Positions 11,243 through 20,607 of a stretch of DNA of 64,000 bases are shown here, in pieces. The stretch's first letter is position 1, and each line of letters opens with the position of its first letter. The stretch comes from Saitoella complicata NRRL Y-17804 (Eukaryota > Ascomycota > Saitoellomycetes > Saitoellales > Saitoellaceae), in NCBI RefSeq assembly GCF_001661265.1, contig NW_017566997.1:62001-126000 (forward strand), in the 5' to 3' direction. The notes under the pieces are model-generated. The model was not told the DNA's origin, searched no databases, and worked only from the letters and a program-made list of their open reading frames with translations. Position numbers and translations under genes: made by a program.

Positions 11243-11750
11243 TGTTGTTAGTGATTAAGAAATTAAGCAAATAGAGTTGTTGTGTTGTAGTAAGAGCGGG
11301 TTCGTGCTAGTAAAAGACAAAAACCAAGAGCCGTAGTAATTGGGATTGGTTGTAGTAGAGCTTGTGTGCGAGTGTGTATGGAGAAGACCCTGAGAGGACG
11401 GCGGGGGGGACGACTCTATTTATGCCTATCACATTCAGGGGGGGGCAGGTCGGCATAGGGGGCTTCAGGTTAACGTTGGGCTTAGGCGCGGGCTTAGGCA
11501 GTCTGATGTCACACGTTCGCACAACCGTACGTGCAACGACCCCATGACGTCACGGAGAGCCATGCACGTAATCCACCCGCGCAACCCTGCAAGCTTAATC
11601 TAGACTCTGGCCATACATAAGCGAATTTTAATCAATCTTGATTTAACTGCTTCCTTAAAAGAATAATATAGAAGAACACCGATAACCCCAATTGCAATAA
11701 AGAAGTCCCAAGGAGCATAAGCAATACATCCCGCCCATCCATTTTCCATC
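11243..11750. other. Promoter of the HAM1-like gene and 3' flank of the MYND gene
   Basis: 508 bp without a gene. On the minus strand it carries a TATA-like box at 11416-11424 about 175 bp upstream of the HAM1-like start. Its left part is rich in G runs. No RNA gene or repeat was seen. Confidence 0.6.
11416..11424 (-). promoter_or_regulatory. TATA-like box of the HAM1-like gene
   Basis: Minus strand CATAAATAG, the only clear TATA-like element in this spacer. A TATA box fits the highly biased codon use of the downstream gene. Confidence 0.45.
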
Positions 11751-13694
11751 CTACGCCTGTGCTTGCTGTGGCTGCACTTGCGCTTGTTCTGGCTCAACAG
11801 CAGCACTGCTCTCCCTCCTCGACGCACTCCCCTCCCCCGTCGGCGTCCTCTCATGACACCACCACCGATGTCCCGCCCACGCCGCACTCTGACAAGCCTT
11901 CGAGCAATACTTGGACCTCCTACACCTCCTACACTTCGCAAACTGCCTCGGCTCATCCTCCCACTTCCCACAAAACAAATTCGCACACTGTCTCCTCCCA
12001 CCACGCGAATCGTCCTTTTTGCAGGAATTGCGCATGATCACGCCAGCCCAGGATTGGAATTCGCGGGGGTGGATGCGGAGGGTAAAGCGTTCGACGAGGG
12101 CAAAGACGTTGATCGTGGAAGTAATTGTTGGGTCGGCGGTGGGTGAGAGGGCGATATGCGGGATGAGCTGGGTGTTGGAGAAGTAAGACCGCAAGTAGGG
12201 GTATTTGGTGATATATGCGAGGAGCTGGAGGCATTGCACAATATCCTGCTCACGGGGCATAGACATGGCGAACGCATCCACACCCGTGTGCATACCCTGC
12301 AGCCCAGGGATAAGTCCATCCCTTCTTGTGCGTTCCCTGACCGGCGTAGCCTCAGCCATCTCCACATCACCATTCGCGTCTCCAGTTGCTTCAGTAGCGG
12401 TAATGCCAGCGGCAGGCGCACCAAACAAATCCCTCCTGACCCTCCTCGCCCTTTCAGCATCCTCCTGAGCCTCAACAGGCGCAGTCAACACTGTCGGGCT
12501 ATTCTGCGCAGAAACACTCAACGGCTCACCCACAACCTCCGCTCCCGCCGCACCAGGCGACGAACTCAGATCAACCACACTAGCCCTCCCTGCTGTAGTA
12601 ACCGTTTCGGTCGACGTTGCGGAATCGGTAGCATTGGGGGTTGCGATGGCGGTCGAGGCGATACCGGAAGCGTCAGAGTTGTCGTCGGAGGTGGAGTCAG
12701 TTGTACGTCTTACCAATCCGCCGCGAACGAGAATGGAGGGTGGGGTACTGGGACGAGAGGTAGAAGCGGGCGAGTCATTTGGCGTGTTCTCATTCGAATG
12801 AATAGTTCGTCTCAAGCTCCTCGTCAAACCCCTCAACCTCCTCAGAGGCGTACTGGGACCTGCTTGCGCTTGTACTGGTGCTGATGCCGGTACCGGTGCC
12901 GCCGCTTGGGCTTGTGCGTCCAACTGTGCAACCACTCGCGCTCCAACTTCATCGACGAGCGCTGCTATTTCTGCCCGGGTGGGTTCTGAAGGTGGCCTCG
13001 GCTCCGCACGAGGCAACGTCTCGATATTCAATCCCAACCCCTCCACCTGCTGCGTAAGGGTAGCAGCATTAATCGTACTCCCTCTCCTCGTATCCGCGAT
13101 ATCCTGTGCCTGCTGGACCACCGCAAGTCCGAATCCTGGCGCACCCGGAAACGCACTCTGCCCACCCCCAACAACCGGACTTCCCTCCCCACTCGCAATC
13201 CCAGCTTCCTCCCTCGCCCTCAACGCCTCCTGCGCAGCCTGTGCCGCAGCAGCAGCCGCAATTCTCCTCGCCTCCCTCTCCGCCTTTACAGCATCTCTCT
13301 CCGCTTTCAGATGATCCAACGTCCTCAAGAACCGGCAAAGTATCGATGCGATAACACTGACCATATCCGCCTCCACGATCCTCAACCTCGCTTGCTCACT
13401 CCCGTGGATACCGATCTGGATGACGCATTGGAATGCGAGTGACCATTTCCAGAGGGACAGGACGTCTTCGGTGCGGGGGGTTTGGAGGATGGAGACGAGG
13501 CGTTCGAGGCCGCCGTCTACGGCGATTGTTTCGCGAATGCGGGGGGAGTCGGAGATTAGGTGAGCGAGGTTTGTGAGGGAGTTGATGAGGGGCAGGGTTG
13601 AGGTGCAGTCGAGTGCACGGCGGTCGTAAAGGATTGAGGTTATGGATGTGATGGGTTTGTTGGAGGTGACTGATGAGATGTTGGATTCCCTCAT
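11751..13694 (-). CDS. MUB1: Mub1/samB-like MYND zinc-finger protein
   Basis: Homologue of yeast Mub1 and Aspergillus SamB. Mub1 works with the ubiquitin ligase Ubr2 to degrade the proteasome-gene regulator Rpn4; SamB affects growth and morphogenesis. The single exon from 13694 gives 647 residues. The start MRESNISSVTSNKPI was chosen because the family opens this way; the frame stays open upstream to 13820. The N-terminus shows the family block LYDRRALDCTSTLPLINSLT and VDGGLERLVSIL. A long low-complexity Ala/Pro/Ser/Thr middle follows. A second conserved block reads QDIVQCLQLLAYITKYPYLR and FTLRIHPREFQSWAGVIMRN. The MYND finger is at about residues 570-613 (CANLFCGKW, CRRCRRSKYCSKACQ, HRWWCH). 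A Gln/Ala-rich tail ends the protein. Confidence 0.88.
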   Translation of the reverse strand: MRESNISSVTSNKPITSITSILYDRRALDCTSTLPLINSLTNLAHLISDSPRIRETIAVDGGLERLVSILQTPRTEDVLSLWKWSLAFQCVIQIGIHGSEQARLRIVEADMVSVIASILCRFLRTLDHLKAERDAVKAEREARRIAAAAAAQAAQEALRAREEAGIASGEGSPVVGGGQSAFPGAPGFGLAVVQQAQDIADTRRGSTINAATLTQQVEGLGLNIETLPRAEPRPPSEPTRAEIAALVDEVGARVVAQLDAQAQAAAPVPASAPVQAQAGPSTPLRRLRGLTRSLRRTIHSNENTPNDSPASTSRPSTPPSILVRGGLVRRTTDSTSDDNSDASGIASTAIATPNATDSATSTETVTTAGRASVVDLSSSPGAAGAEVVGEPLSVSAQNSPTVLTAPVEAQEDAERARRVRRDLFGAPAAGITATEATGDANGDVEMAEATPVRERTRRDGLIPGLQGMHTGVDAFAMSMPREQDIVQCLQLLAYITKYPYLRSYFSNTQLIPHIALSPTADPTITSTINVFALVERFTLRIHPREFQSWAGVIMRNSCKKDDSRGGRRQCANLFCGKWEDEPRQFAKCRRCRRSKYCSKACQSAAWAGHRWWCHERTPTGEGSASRRESSAAVEPEQAQVQPQQAQA

Positions 13695-15005
13695 TATGTC
13701 GTCCTCGTGATGCTGTTGTTGTGTATGCTGTTGGATCGTTGGTAGAGAGTGTCGTTGGATGAAAAGGAGTCGTAAATAGAGATGGGCGATGAATTCGTCG
13801 TTTGTTGCGTGCGTAACCACCCAGCTGCAGTAGGACCGGGTATACAGTACGTACGCTACGTTACGTGGGGCAAAAGATGAGTAATCAGCGACTCAAACCT
13901 TGATTGTCGTCTGGGCGTATCAACAGGATGATCCAACAACCGTCTTCCTCTCTGGACAACTGCGATGGTATGGGGGATGTATGCTCCCTTTTTTGTTGTC
14001 AAGGTCTAGCTAGCCAGCTAGGGTGGGTGTGGATAGAGTTACAGGAGGCGACATCAATTGCCGTGCGTCGGTTGCAAGGGTCTGAGGCGACCGAGGCTAG
14101 AAGGCCCGGGTGGCGACTGTCAGCTTCCAACGACAAAGACAGAAATCGCAGACAGCTCAATCGTGAAGCACGGACCATTGCATTTCGTGACGGCCAGACA
14201 GTGCTCAGACAGATGGGCCGACCAGTCGGTTATGGCAGCTGTCAATTGCAAGACAGGCCTTACGTGTACGGCGCCGGCGCGTAATGCTCCTACACCAGGC
14301 CCTTGATCGACCGCACCGCAAACGGCCAATTCGTAGAAACCTCAATGAATTGTGTGATAGACCGACTCACCCGTTCAGTTCCTCCATCCCGTCTTCTTCC
14401 CCGTCAGCCAAACGCTGCCAACCCCCCGCTGCATGCATTCCCGGCCAAGCCGCTAAATTACGACAAGGGCGGACCGTGACGCTCTTGGCAATCCGAGTCC
14501 CTACTCAAAATCCCCATACTTACAACTACGATCTCTTCATCCCTCTCTTTGAAGAAGGAATAAACGACAGATCTCGACAGCGCCAGCAGTTGACCGAACT
14601 TTAAGCTCACGGTTTAGCCTATTGGTTTCCAGAACCCTGTCCGTTTCGTATCTGCAAGGTTGCTGCTCGGGTGCGGACGTTAACCCCTTGAGCGTCGTGG
14701 CTGAGTCGGGCAACCCTCACTACAATATTTGAAGGACGAAAGAAGGCGAGAAGAGGATCGGTATACGTGATCAGTTCAGGTTCAGCGGTGTTCGTGTTTG
14801 GTGTACTTCTTTTGCGATCTCTACGGTATTTGGAAGCGGAGTTTGTTACGCGATCTCTTTGAGCTTGAGCGGTGAAACTTTGTCAGAAGAGAACGGTATG
14901 TATATGACGGAACGACTGTTCTAAACAGCGCTGACCGAGGCATACAGATAATTCAATAACATCAAACGTCGATATCAACACACGCGTTTGGTGTCGGCAT
15001 AGACC
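13695..15005. other. 1.3-kb divergent promoter region
   Basis: Lies between the starts of the MYND gene (minus) and the flippase gene (plus). No protein or RNA gene is supported; the short ORFs here have no coherent content. The right end holds the flippase leader with a probable intron at 14896-14947. The length is unusual for this compact window. Confidence 0.55.
14896..14947 (+). other. Probable 5'-UTR intron of the flippase gene
   Basis: Begins gtatgtatatgac and ends gcatacag, with a branch-like gctgac 13-18 bases before the acceptor. At 52 bp it matches the size of the coding introns in the window. It lies 58 bp before the start codon of a gene that has no intron in its coding sequence. 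Confidence 0.5.
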
Positions 15006-18000
15006 ATGTCGCCATCACAACCACAACCACCACATACATCCCAGGGTGACAACGAAGCACCAGCACCCGGCCGCGCATCCCTCTCCAACCCCCGCGGCAA
15101 CGCACCACGCGCCGTCCGCTTCTCCTCCGAAGTACAATCATACACCGACCGCCCCCGCCCTGTCGTATCTGCCCAAATCGACGTCGCGGAGGCACTTGCG
15201 CGCTTGCCACAGGCCAATATCACGGAAGAAGACGACAATGTGCGCATTCATGAGATTCCGCGTACTCCGACACGGGAATCGAGCGTGAAGGGGAGGGTGT
15301 TGCAGACCGTGGTGGACAGTCCTGCGAGTAGCACGGATGATTTGAGTACGACGGGGTTGATGCCAAAGAGAAATCGAGGTTACTCGCTCCGAACACAGCT
15401 CTTTCAGCGGAGGGCACAGGATGATGTCACGCCGTCGCCGCCGACGGGACAGGGATTGGCTCGGTTTGAAACGATTCCGTTGCAGGAGGGTGTTGGGCAG
15501 GGAAATGGACGCAGGGGGGACAATGAAGAGGAGAGTGCGGAGAAACAGGGAAGGAGGACGTTGTTGTCGCAGTACACCGACAAGGCGTTGCCAAATTATT
15601 CGAAGTGGGCGGTGAAGAGGCAGGGTGGGGCTCTGAAACGGAGGGTTGTTGAGGGGTATGAGTTCCTTCGGGACTTGGCGCTCCGCAGGCAACAGTTCGA
15701 AGACAACGGCGAAGGCCGCGTGCTTCTTCTCGACGCTCAACACAAAGACCCTCTCATCGACCCTCGCACCAACAAACCCTATATCGACAACCTCATCGTC
15801 TCCTCCCGCTACACAATCTACAACTTCCTCCCAAGACAACTCTACGCACAATTCTCCAAAATCGCAAATTGCTATTTCCTCCTCGTCTCGATCATGCAGA
15901 TGATCCCCGGATGGAGTACGACTGGAAACTACACCACGATCGTGCCATTGTTATTCTTTCTGAGTATTTCGATGGCGAGAGAGGGGTTTGATGACATTCG
16001 AAGGTATCGGTTGGATAAGGTGGAGAATAACCAGGAAACGGAGGTGTTTCGGGCGTATCAGCCTACGGAGCCAGGGGAGAGCATGGGACCGAGGGTGTGG
16101 CAAAAAATCAAGTGGAAGGATATCAGGGTTGGTGATGTCGTCCGGTTGCATCAGAATGAATGGGTTCCGGCAGATTTGTTGTTGCTGAATTCGGGTGGGG
16201 AGAATGGGGTTGCGTATATCGAGACGATGGCTTTGGATGGAGAGACGAATTTGAAGACGCGTCAGGCTCTGCCGAAAATTCGTGAGCATTGCGCGACGGA
16301 TGAGGCGTTGGCGACTTTTAGGACTGAGATCACGGTCGAGCAGCCAAACCAGGATCTCTACAACTTCGATGGAAAGATCGCGATGGATGGGGATATGATC
16401 CCGGTGACGAATAACGACATCCTCTATCGTGGGAGTATCCTAAGGAATACGCCCAGTATCACCGGATTCGTTATTTTCTCGGGCGAGGAGACGAAAATCA
16501 GGATGAATGCGTCCAAGAACGCGCGTACGAAGGCCCCGACGATGCAGAAGAGTGTCAACAAGGTCGTCGTTATTATCGTGATCTTCGTCATCCTGCTTGC
16601 GGTATTTTGTACTGCTGCGTACCAGATCTGGCATAAGCAGTACGAACGTGAGGCGTGGTATCTCCAAGATGCGAAAGTCGCTTTCATGCCCATCGCTGCT
16701 GGTTTCGTCATTTTGTTCAACACGCTCGTTCCGTTGTCGCTCTATGTCACGATGGAGATCGTTAAGTTGGCGCAGATGCTGATGTTGCAGATGGATATCG
16801 ACATGTACGACGAAGTGACGGATACCCCCGCCGAAGCCCGCACGGCTACCATCAACGAGGAGCTCGGTCAGGTTTCATATGTTTTCTCGGATAAGACGGG
16901 AACGTTGACGGACAATATCATGTTGTTCCGGAAGATCTCGGTGGCGGGGTATGCGTGGTTGCATGATCTCGATTTACAGCAGGAGAGAAGGAGAGAAGAC
17001 GGGAAGTTGTACTTGAGGCACAAGAAGAGAACTACGAAGAAGACGATCAAGAGGCAGAAGAAGGAGGCGATGTCAAGGGCCAAGTCGATGGATGTTGATC
17101 GCGGTATTATGAGGAGTCAGAGTATTCCGGTGAATGGTGGTGATTATGGCGTTGTCACCATGTCGGAGGACGCGGAGGAACCGCCACACTGGAAGCCGAG
17201 TGCGCAGCCCGGAAAGCAGCAGCCTGTCCGTAACACGATCGATTTGTTGGAGTACTTGCAGACGCATCCGCATACGATCTTTTCGAGGCGTGCGAGGTTT
17301 TTCTTGTTAGCCATAGCTTTGTGTCATACGTGTCTTCCGGACACGAATGATGAGACTGGGGATGTGGAATACCAGGCTGCTTCGCCCGATGAGCTGGCTC
17401 TTGTCAATGCGGCGAAGGAGTTGGGATACATCGTCGTCGATCGCAGCGTCAACGCGGTTAGTGTCAAGACGTACCCCAACGGATTGGAGGAACAGCCCAT
17501 GGTCGAAGTATACCAGATCTTGGACGTCATCGAGTTCAGTTCGAAGCGTAAGAGAATGTCGATCGTTCTCCGATTCCCGGATGGAAGGATTTGTCTGTTT
17601 TGTAAGGGTGCTGATTCGGTCATTGCTGAGCGTTTGAGGATGAAGGATATCGCGCAGAAGAAGAAGGCTGATGTCAGGCGTTCGGCGAGTATGCGCAAGT
17701 CTGTAGAGGCGGAGCGGTATTTGGCGAGGAACAGCATGAATGCCGCCAGGCCACGTCCGAGTATGCAGCTTGCCAGGCGCAGTACTGCCGATCGCATGGA
17801 GACCATCCGTGATCTCGATGTGTGGTTGAAGGACCGCAAGGACTCGGTGGATGACGACAGTATCTACACCCGTACTTCCGTGCAATTCGATTCTCGGCAC
17901 AGTATGGCGTACGGTGAGCTCAAATCTCCTTTGCCCTTGGAGCGCGAATTTAGGAGTGACCTGGTGGATCTTGTCGACGATAAGATCGTCTTGAATGATG

Positions 18001-19916
18001 CGCTTGTTTTCGAGCGTACCTTCCAGCACATTGATGATTTCGCGACGGAGGGTTTGCGTACGTTGCTGTACGGGCACAAGTTCTTGGACAACAACGAGTA
18101 TCAGGTCTGGCGCAAGATTTACAATGAAGCCACGACGTCTCTTGTTGATCGCCAGCTCAAGATTGAGAACGCTGCTGAGATCATCGAGACTGATCTTGAG
18201 GTTTCTGGTGCTACTGCCATTGAGGACAAGCTGCAGCGTGGTGTTCCGGAGGCGATTGACAAGATCAGGCGTGCTGGTATCAAGATTTGGATGTTGACTG
18301 GTGATAAACGCGAAACTGCCATTAACATCGGCCACTCCTGTAGGCTGATCAAGGACTTCTCGACTGTTACCATTCTAGACTCCAATGACACAGACATGAC
18401 CGGCACCATGGCGCAAGCTATGCTCGATTTGCAGGATGGACATGTTGCACATTCAGTCATTGTCGTTGATGGTGCAACGCTCGCGGATATCGAGTCCGAT
18501 ATGACGATGATGACGCTCTTCCTCGATCTTGGTGTCAAGGCTGATTCAGTCATCGTTTGCCGTGCTTCCCCAAGTCAAAAGGCGACAATGGTCCGTTCCG
18601 TCAGGAAGAAGGTGCAGCGCTCTGTCACGCTGGCTATCGGTGATGGTGCCAATGACATTGCCATGATCCAGGAGGCTCACGTCGGTATCGGGATCACCGG
18701 TAAGGAAGGTCTTCAGGCTGCCCGTTGCTCTGATTACTCCATTGCGCAGTTCAGGTTCTTGCAGAAGCTAATGTTTGTTCATGGACGATGGTGTTACATC
18801 AGGACGTCCAAGTTCATTCTTGGTACGTTCTACAAGGAGTTGGTGTTCTACCTCATGCAAGCTATCTTCCAACGTCATGTGGGTTACACTGGTACATCTT
18901 TGTTTGAGTCTTGGTCGCTTTCGGTCTTCAACACCTTGTTCTCGTCGTTGCCGGTTATCATTCCTGGTGTTCTTAGTCAGGATTTGCACGCTACGACGCT
19001 TCTTGCAGTGCCGGAGTTGTACCGCAAGGGGCAGCATAACGAGGCGTTCAACATCAAGGTCTATCTTGGGTGGCAGTTCATTGCTGTGTGTCAGGCGTTC
19101 ATGGGATTCTACATCGCACTTGCGTTCGTTGGTTTACCCTCAGCTGATTCGGGTGACCTCTTCCAGTTCGGAAGTGCAATCTTTACCTACGTCGTTATTT
19201 TGGTCATTGTCAAGCTTCAATTCTTGGAGTCGCGTAACTGGAATGCGATTACTTGGGTTACGGCTGTCATCACAACCTTTGGTTGGTTCATCTGGAATAT
19301 GCTTCTCAGCGGCATCTACACCAACAACAAGATCTACAAGGTCAAGGGCAACTTCATCAACCATATGGGACGGAACTTGTCCTGGTGGTGTGCGGTTCTC
19401 TTGTCTTTGGCGGCTGCTCTCCTCTTTGACGTCCTGGTTTCGACGGTCCGTGCTAGCATGTTCCCCACTGACTCTGACGTCTTTGCCGAGCTTGAGCACG
19501 ACCCGGTTGTTCGCTTCCGTCTTGAAGAAGAGGCTGCTTCTGAATTGCAAATGGGATGGAATCGCGGAAAGAAGAAGGCTAGTGAGGAGATCCGGAGAGA
19601 ACTGGAGGTCGAGGAGCTGTTGAGGAACCGGCCCGACAACCTCGAGGAGACCAGCAAGTCCCGCACTTCACGCGTGACTGAGCGCCCTGTCTCCGGTGGC
19701 GAGTCATCTGGTTCTACCAAATACCTCAATCCGCCTTACCGGAAGAACTCACTACGTGTCGACGAGCGGTCCATTGGCTCCCGGTCAGATCTTTCCATTT
19801 CGGAACTGGACCGAGACGCCTCACCGGCGCGACCACCGGCACGACCACCGGCACGGAGGATATCATTACCCGCAAGCAGTGATCTGAAGTCGGCGTTGAA
19901 GCGGAGAGATTCGTAG
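15006..19916 (+). CDS. DNF3: Dnf3-type P4-ATPase phospholipid flippase
   Basis: P4-ATPase that moves phospholipids from the outer to the cytosolic leaflet in trans-Golgi and plasma membranes. It has 1636 residues in one uninterrupted frame. The actuator motif is DGETNLKTRQ. The phosphorylation site is VFSDKTGTLTDN near residue 629, preceded by the M4 segment LVPLSLYVTMEIVK. The nucleotide domain has EYQAASPDELALVNAAKELG and FCKGADSVIAERL. The hinge shows MLTGDKRETAINIG and AIGDGANDIAMIQEA. Several C-terminal helices follow. Assignment to Dnf3 rather than Dnf1/2 or Drs2 rests on VEAERYLARNSMNAARPRPS-type linker sequences, ATEGLRTLLYGHKFLDNNEY and the ending MFPTDSDVFAELEHDPVVR. The N-terminal 250 residues are polar. 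The tail has a short PARPPAR repeat. A leader intron probably lies upstream. Confidence 0.95.
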   Translation: MSPSQPQPPHTSQGDNEAPAPGRASLSNPRGNAPRAVRFSSEVQSYTDRPRPVVSAQIDVAEALARLPQANITEEDDNVRIHEIPRTPTRESSVKGRVLQTVVDSPASSTDDLSTTGLMPKRNRGYSLRTQLFQRRAQDDVTPSPPTGQGLARFETIPLQEGVGQGNGRRGDNEEESAEKQGRRTLLSQYTDKALPNYSKWAVKRQGGALKRRVVEGYEFLRDLALRRQQFEDNGEGRVLLLDAQHKDPLIDPRTNKPYIDNLIVSSRYTIYNFLPRQLYAQFSKIANCYFLLVSIMQMIPGWSTTGNYTTIVPLLFFLSISMAREGFDDIRRYRLDKVENNQETEVFRAYQPTEPGESMGPRVWQKIKWKDIRVGDVVRLHQNEWVPADLLLLNSGGENGVAYIETMALDGETNLKTRQALPKIREHCATDEALATFRTEITVEQPNQDLYNFDGKIAMDGDMIPVTNNDILYRGSILRNTPSITGFVIFSGEETKIRMNASKNARTKAPTMQKSVNKVVVIIVIFVILLAVFCTAAYQIWHKQYEREAWYLQDAKVAFMPIAAGFVILFNTLVPLSLYVTMEIVKLAQMLMLQMDIDMYDEVTDTPAEARTATINEELGQVSYVFSDKTGTLTDNIMLFRKISVAGYAWLHDLDLQQERRREDGKLYLRHKKRTTKKTIKRQKKEAMSRAKSMDVDRGIMRSQSIPVNGGDYGVVTMSEDAEEPPHWKPSAQPGKQQPVRNTIDLLEYLQTHPHTIFSRRARFFLLAIALCHTCLPDTNDETGDVEYQAASPDELALVNAAKELGYIVVDRSVNAVSVKTYPNGLEEQPMVEVYQILDVIEFSSKRKRMSIVLRFPDGRICLFCKGADSVIAERLRMKDIAQKKKADVRRSASMRKSVEAERYLARNSMNAARPRPSMQLARRSTADRMETIRDLDVWLKDRKDSVDDDSIYTRTSVQFDSRHSMAYGELKSPLPLEREFRSDLVDLVDDKIVLNDALVFERTFQHIDDFATEGLRTLLYGHKFLDNNEYQVWRKIYNEATTSLVDRQLKIENAAEIIETDLEVSGATAIEDKLQRGVPEAIDKIRRAGIKIWMLTGDKRETAINIGHSCRLIKDFSTVTILDSNDTDMTGTMAQAMLDLQDGHVAHSVIVVDGATLADIESDMTMMTLFLDLGVKADSVIVCRASPSQKATMVRSVRKKVQRSVTLAIGDGANDIAMIQEAHVGIGITGKEGLQAARCSDYSIAQFRFLQKLMFVHGRWCYIRTSKFILGTFYKELVFYLMQAIFQRHVGYTGTSLFESWSLSVFNTLFSSLPVIIPGVLSQDLHATTLLAVPELYRKGQHNEAFNIKVYLGWQFIAVCQAFMGFYIALAFVGLPSADSGDLFQFGSAIFTYVVILVIVKLQFLESRNWNAITWVTAVITTFGWFIWNMLLSGIYTNNKIYKVKGNFINHMGRNLSWWCAVLLSLAAALLFDVLVSTVRASMFPTDSDVFAELEHDPVVRFRLEEEAASELQMGWNRGKKKASEEIRRELEVEELLRNRPDNLEETSKSRTSRVTERPVSGGESSGSTKYLNPPYRKNSLRVDERSIGSRSDLSISELDRDASPARPPARPPARRISLPASSDLKSALKRRDS

Positions 19917-20607
19917 GGTTGATGGTCAGGAGAGAGGGAGTGTCGCAGGATTGGTTATCTATTGGTCGAACAAGGCATGGGGTCCATAGGAAATAGCCGT
20001 AGGATACGGAGTTCTGGTGTCGGTGTACTCTTTTGCAAAGCTTCTTCAAAAGTATAACGTTATACAAAGATGATCTCCGGCAGTTTCTCTATACATATAT
20101 GTCTTGGCTCACGTGAATTTAAGTTCGTCTTCGCTCTGTGATTCCCGTTTGGCGGCCGGGGTGCGCTGCTCAGGCACCCCAGAACTCTCAGCCGGTACCA
20201 CGAGGAGTATAACAAACCCGATCTCGGCCAGCACCTCGGATCCAGCAAAATAGCAGTTGCGATTGCCTTCAAGAACGCTGTGAAAAGTCAAAGTATCTGA
20301 TCTATCGGCTCACCACTTGCAGTTCGTCATTGCGCCAACTACATCACATTCCTTTGGCAACTTCCCACCACTTTTTGGTTCACGCTCGCCGCACCTCTGC
20401 AACACCAAAAAGGTCCTTCCAGTACTTCATTCGATTGATCCAAACTTCAGCGACAACGGCTGTCCACTTTCCTGGATCGGTTTCTCCTTTTTCGCGGTCA
20501 TTGCCCACTGTTTTGAGGCAGATCAGACCACGACGGCAACACGGCTTCGCACCGCTGATCGCCTATACACCTCCATTATTTGAGTAGCTGATCGCTACCT
20601 TTCGAAC
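19917..20607. other. Spacer between the flippase and homeobox genes
   Basis: 691 bp holding the flippase 3' UTR and the homeobox promoter and leader. No gene, RNA or repeat was seen; two overlapping short ORFs around 20320-20585 look like leader sequence. Confidence 0.55.

Noticed and set aside
13695-13820. N-terminal extension of the MYND protein to a Met at 13820
   Set aside because: The frame is open, but the family starts with MREs/MREa-type sequence, found at 13694. The extra 42 residues are Gln/His-rich without conservation and probably leader.
13904-14604. Overlapping ORFs in the flippase upstream region
   Set aside because: Short, in several frames, with no coherent protein content; best explained as promoter and leader.
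17307-18335. A 342-codon antisense ORF inside the flippase gene
   Set aside because: Shadow of the conserved P4-ATPase catalytic region; the sense frame carries all the motifs.
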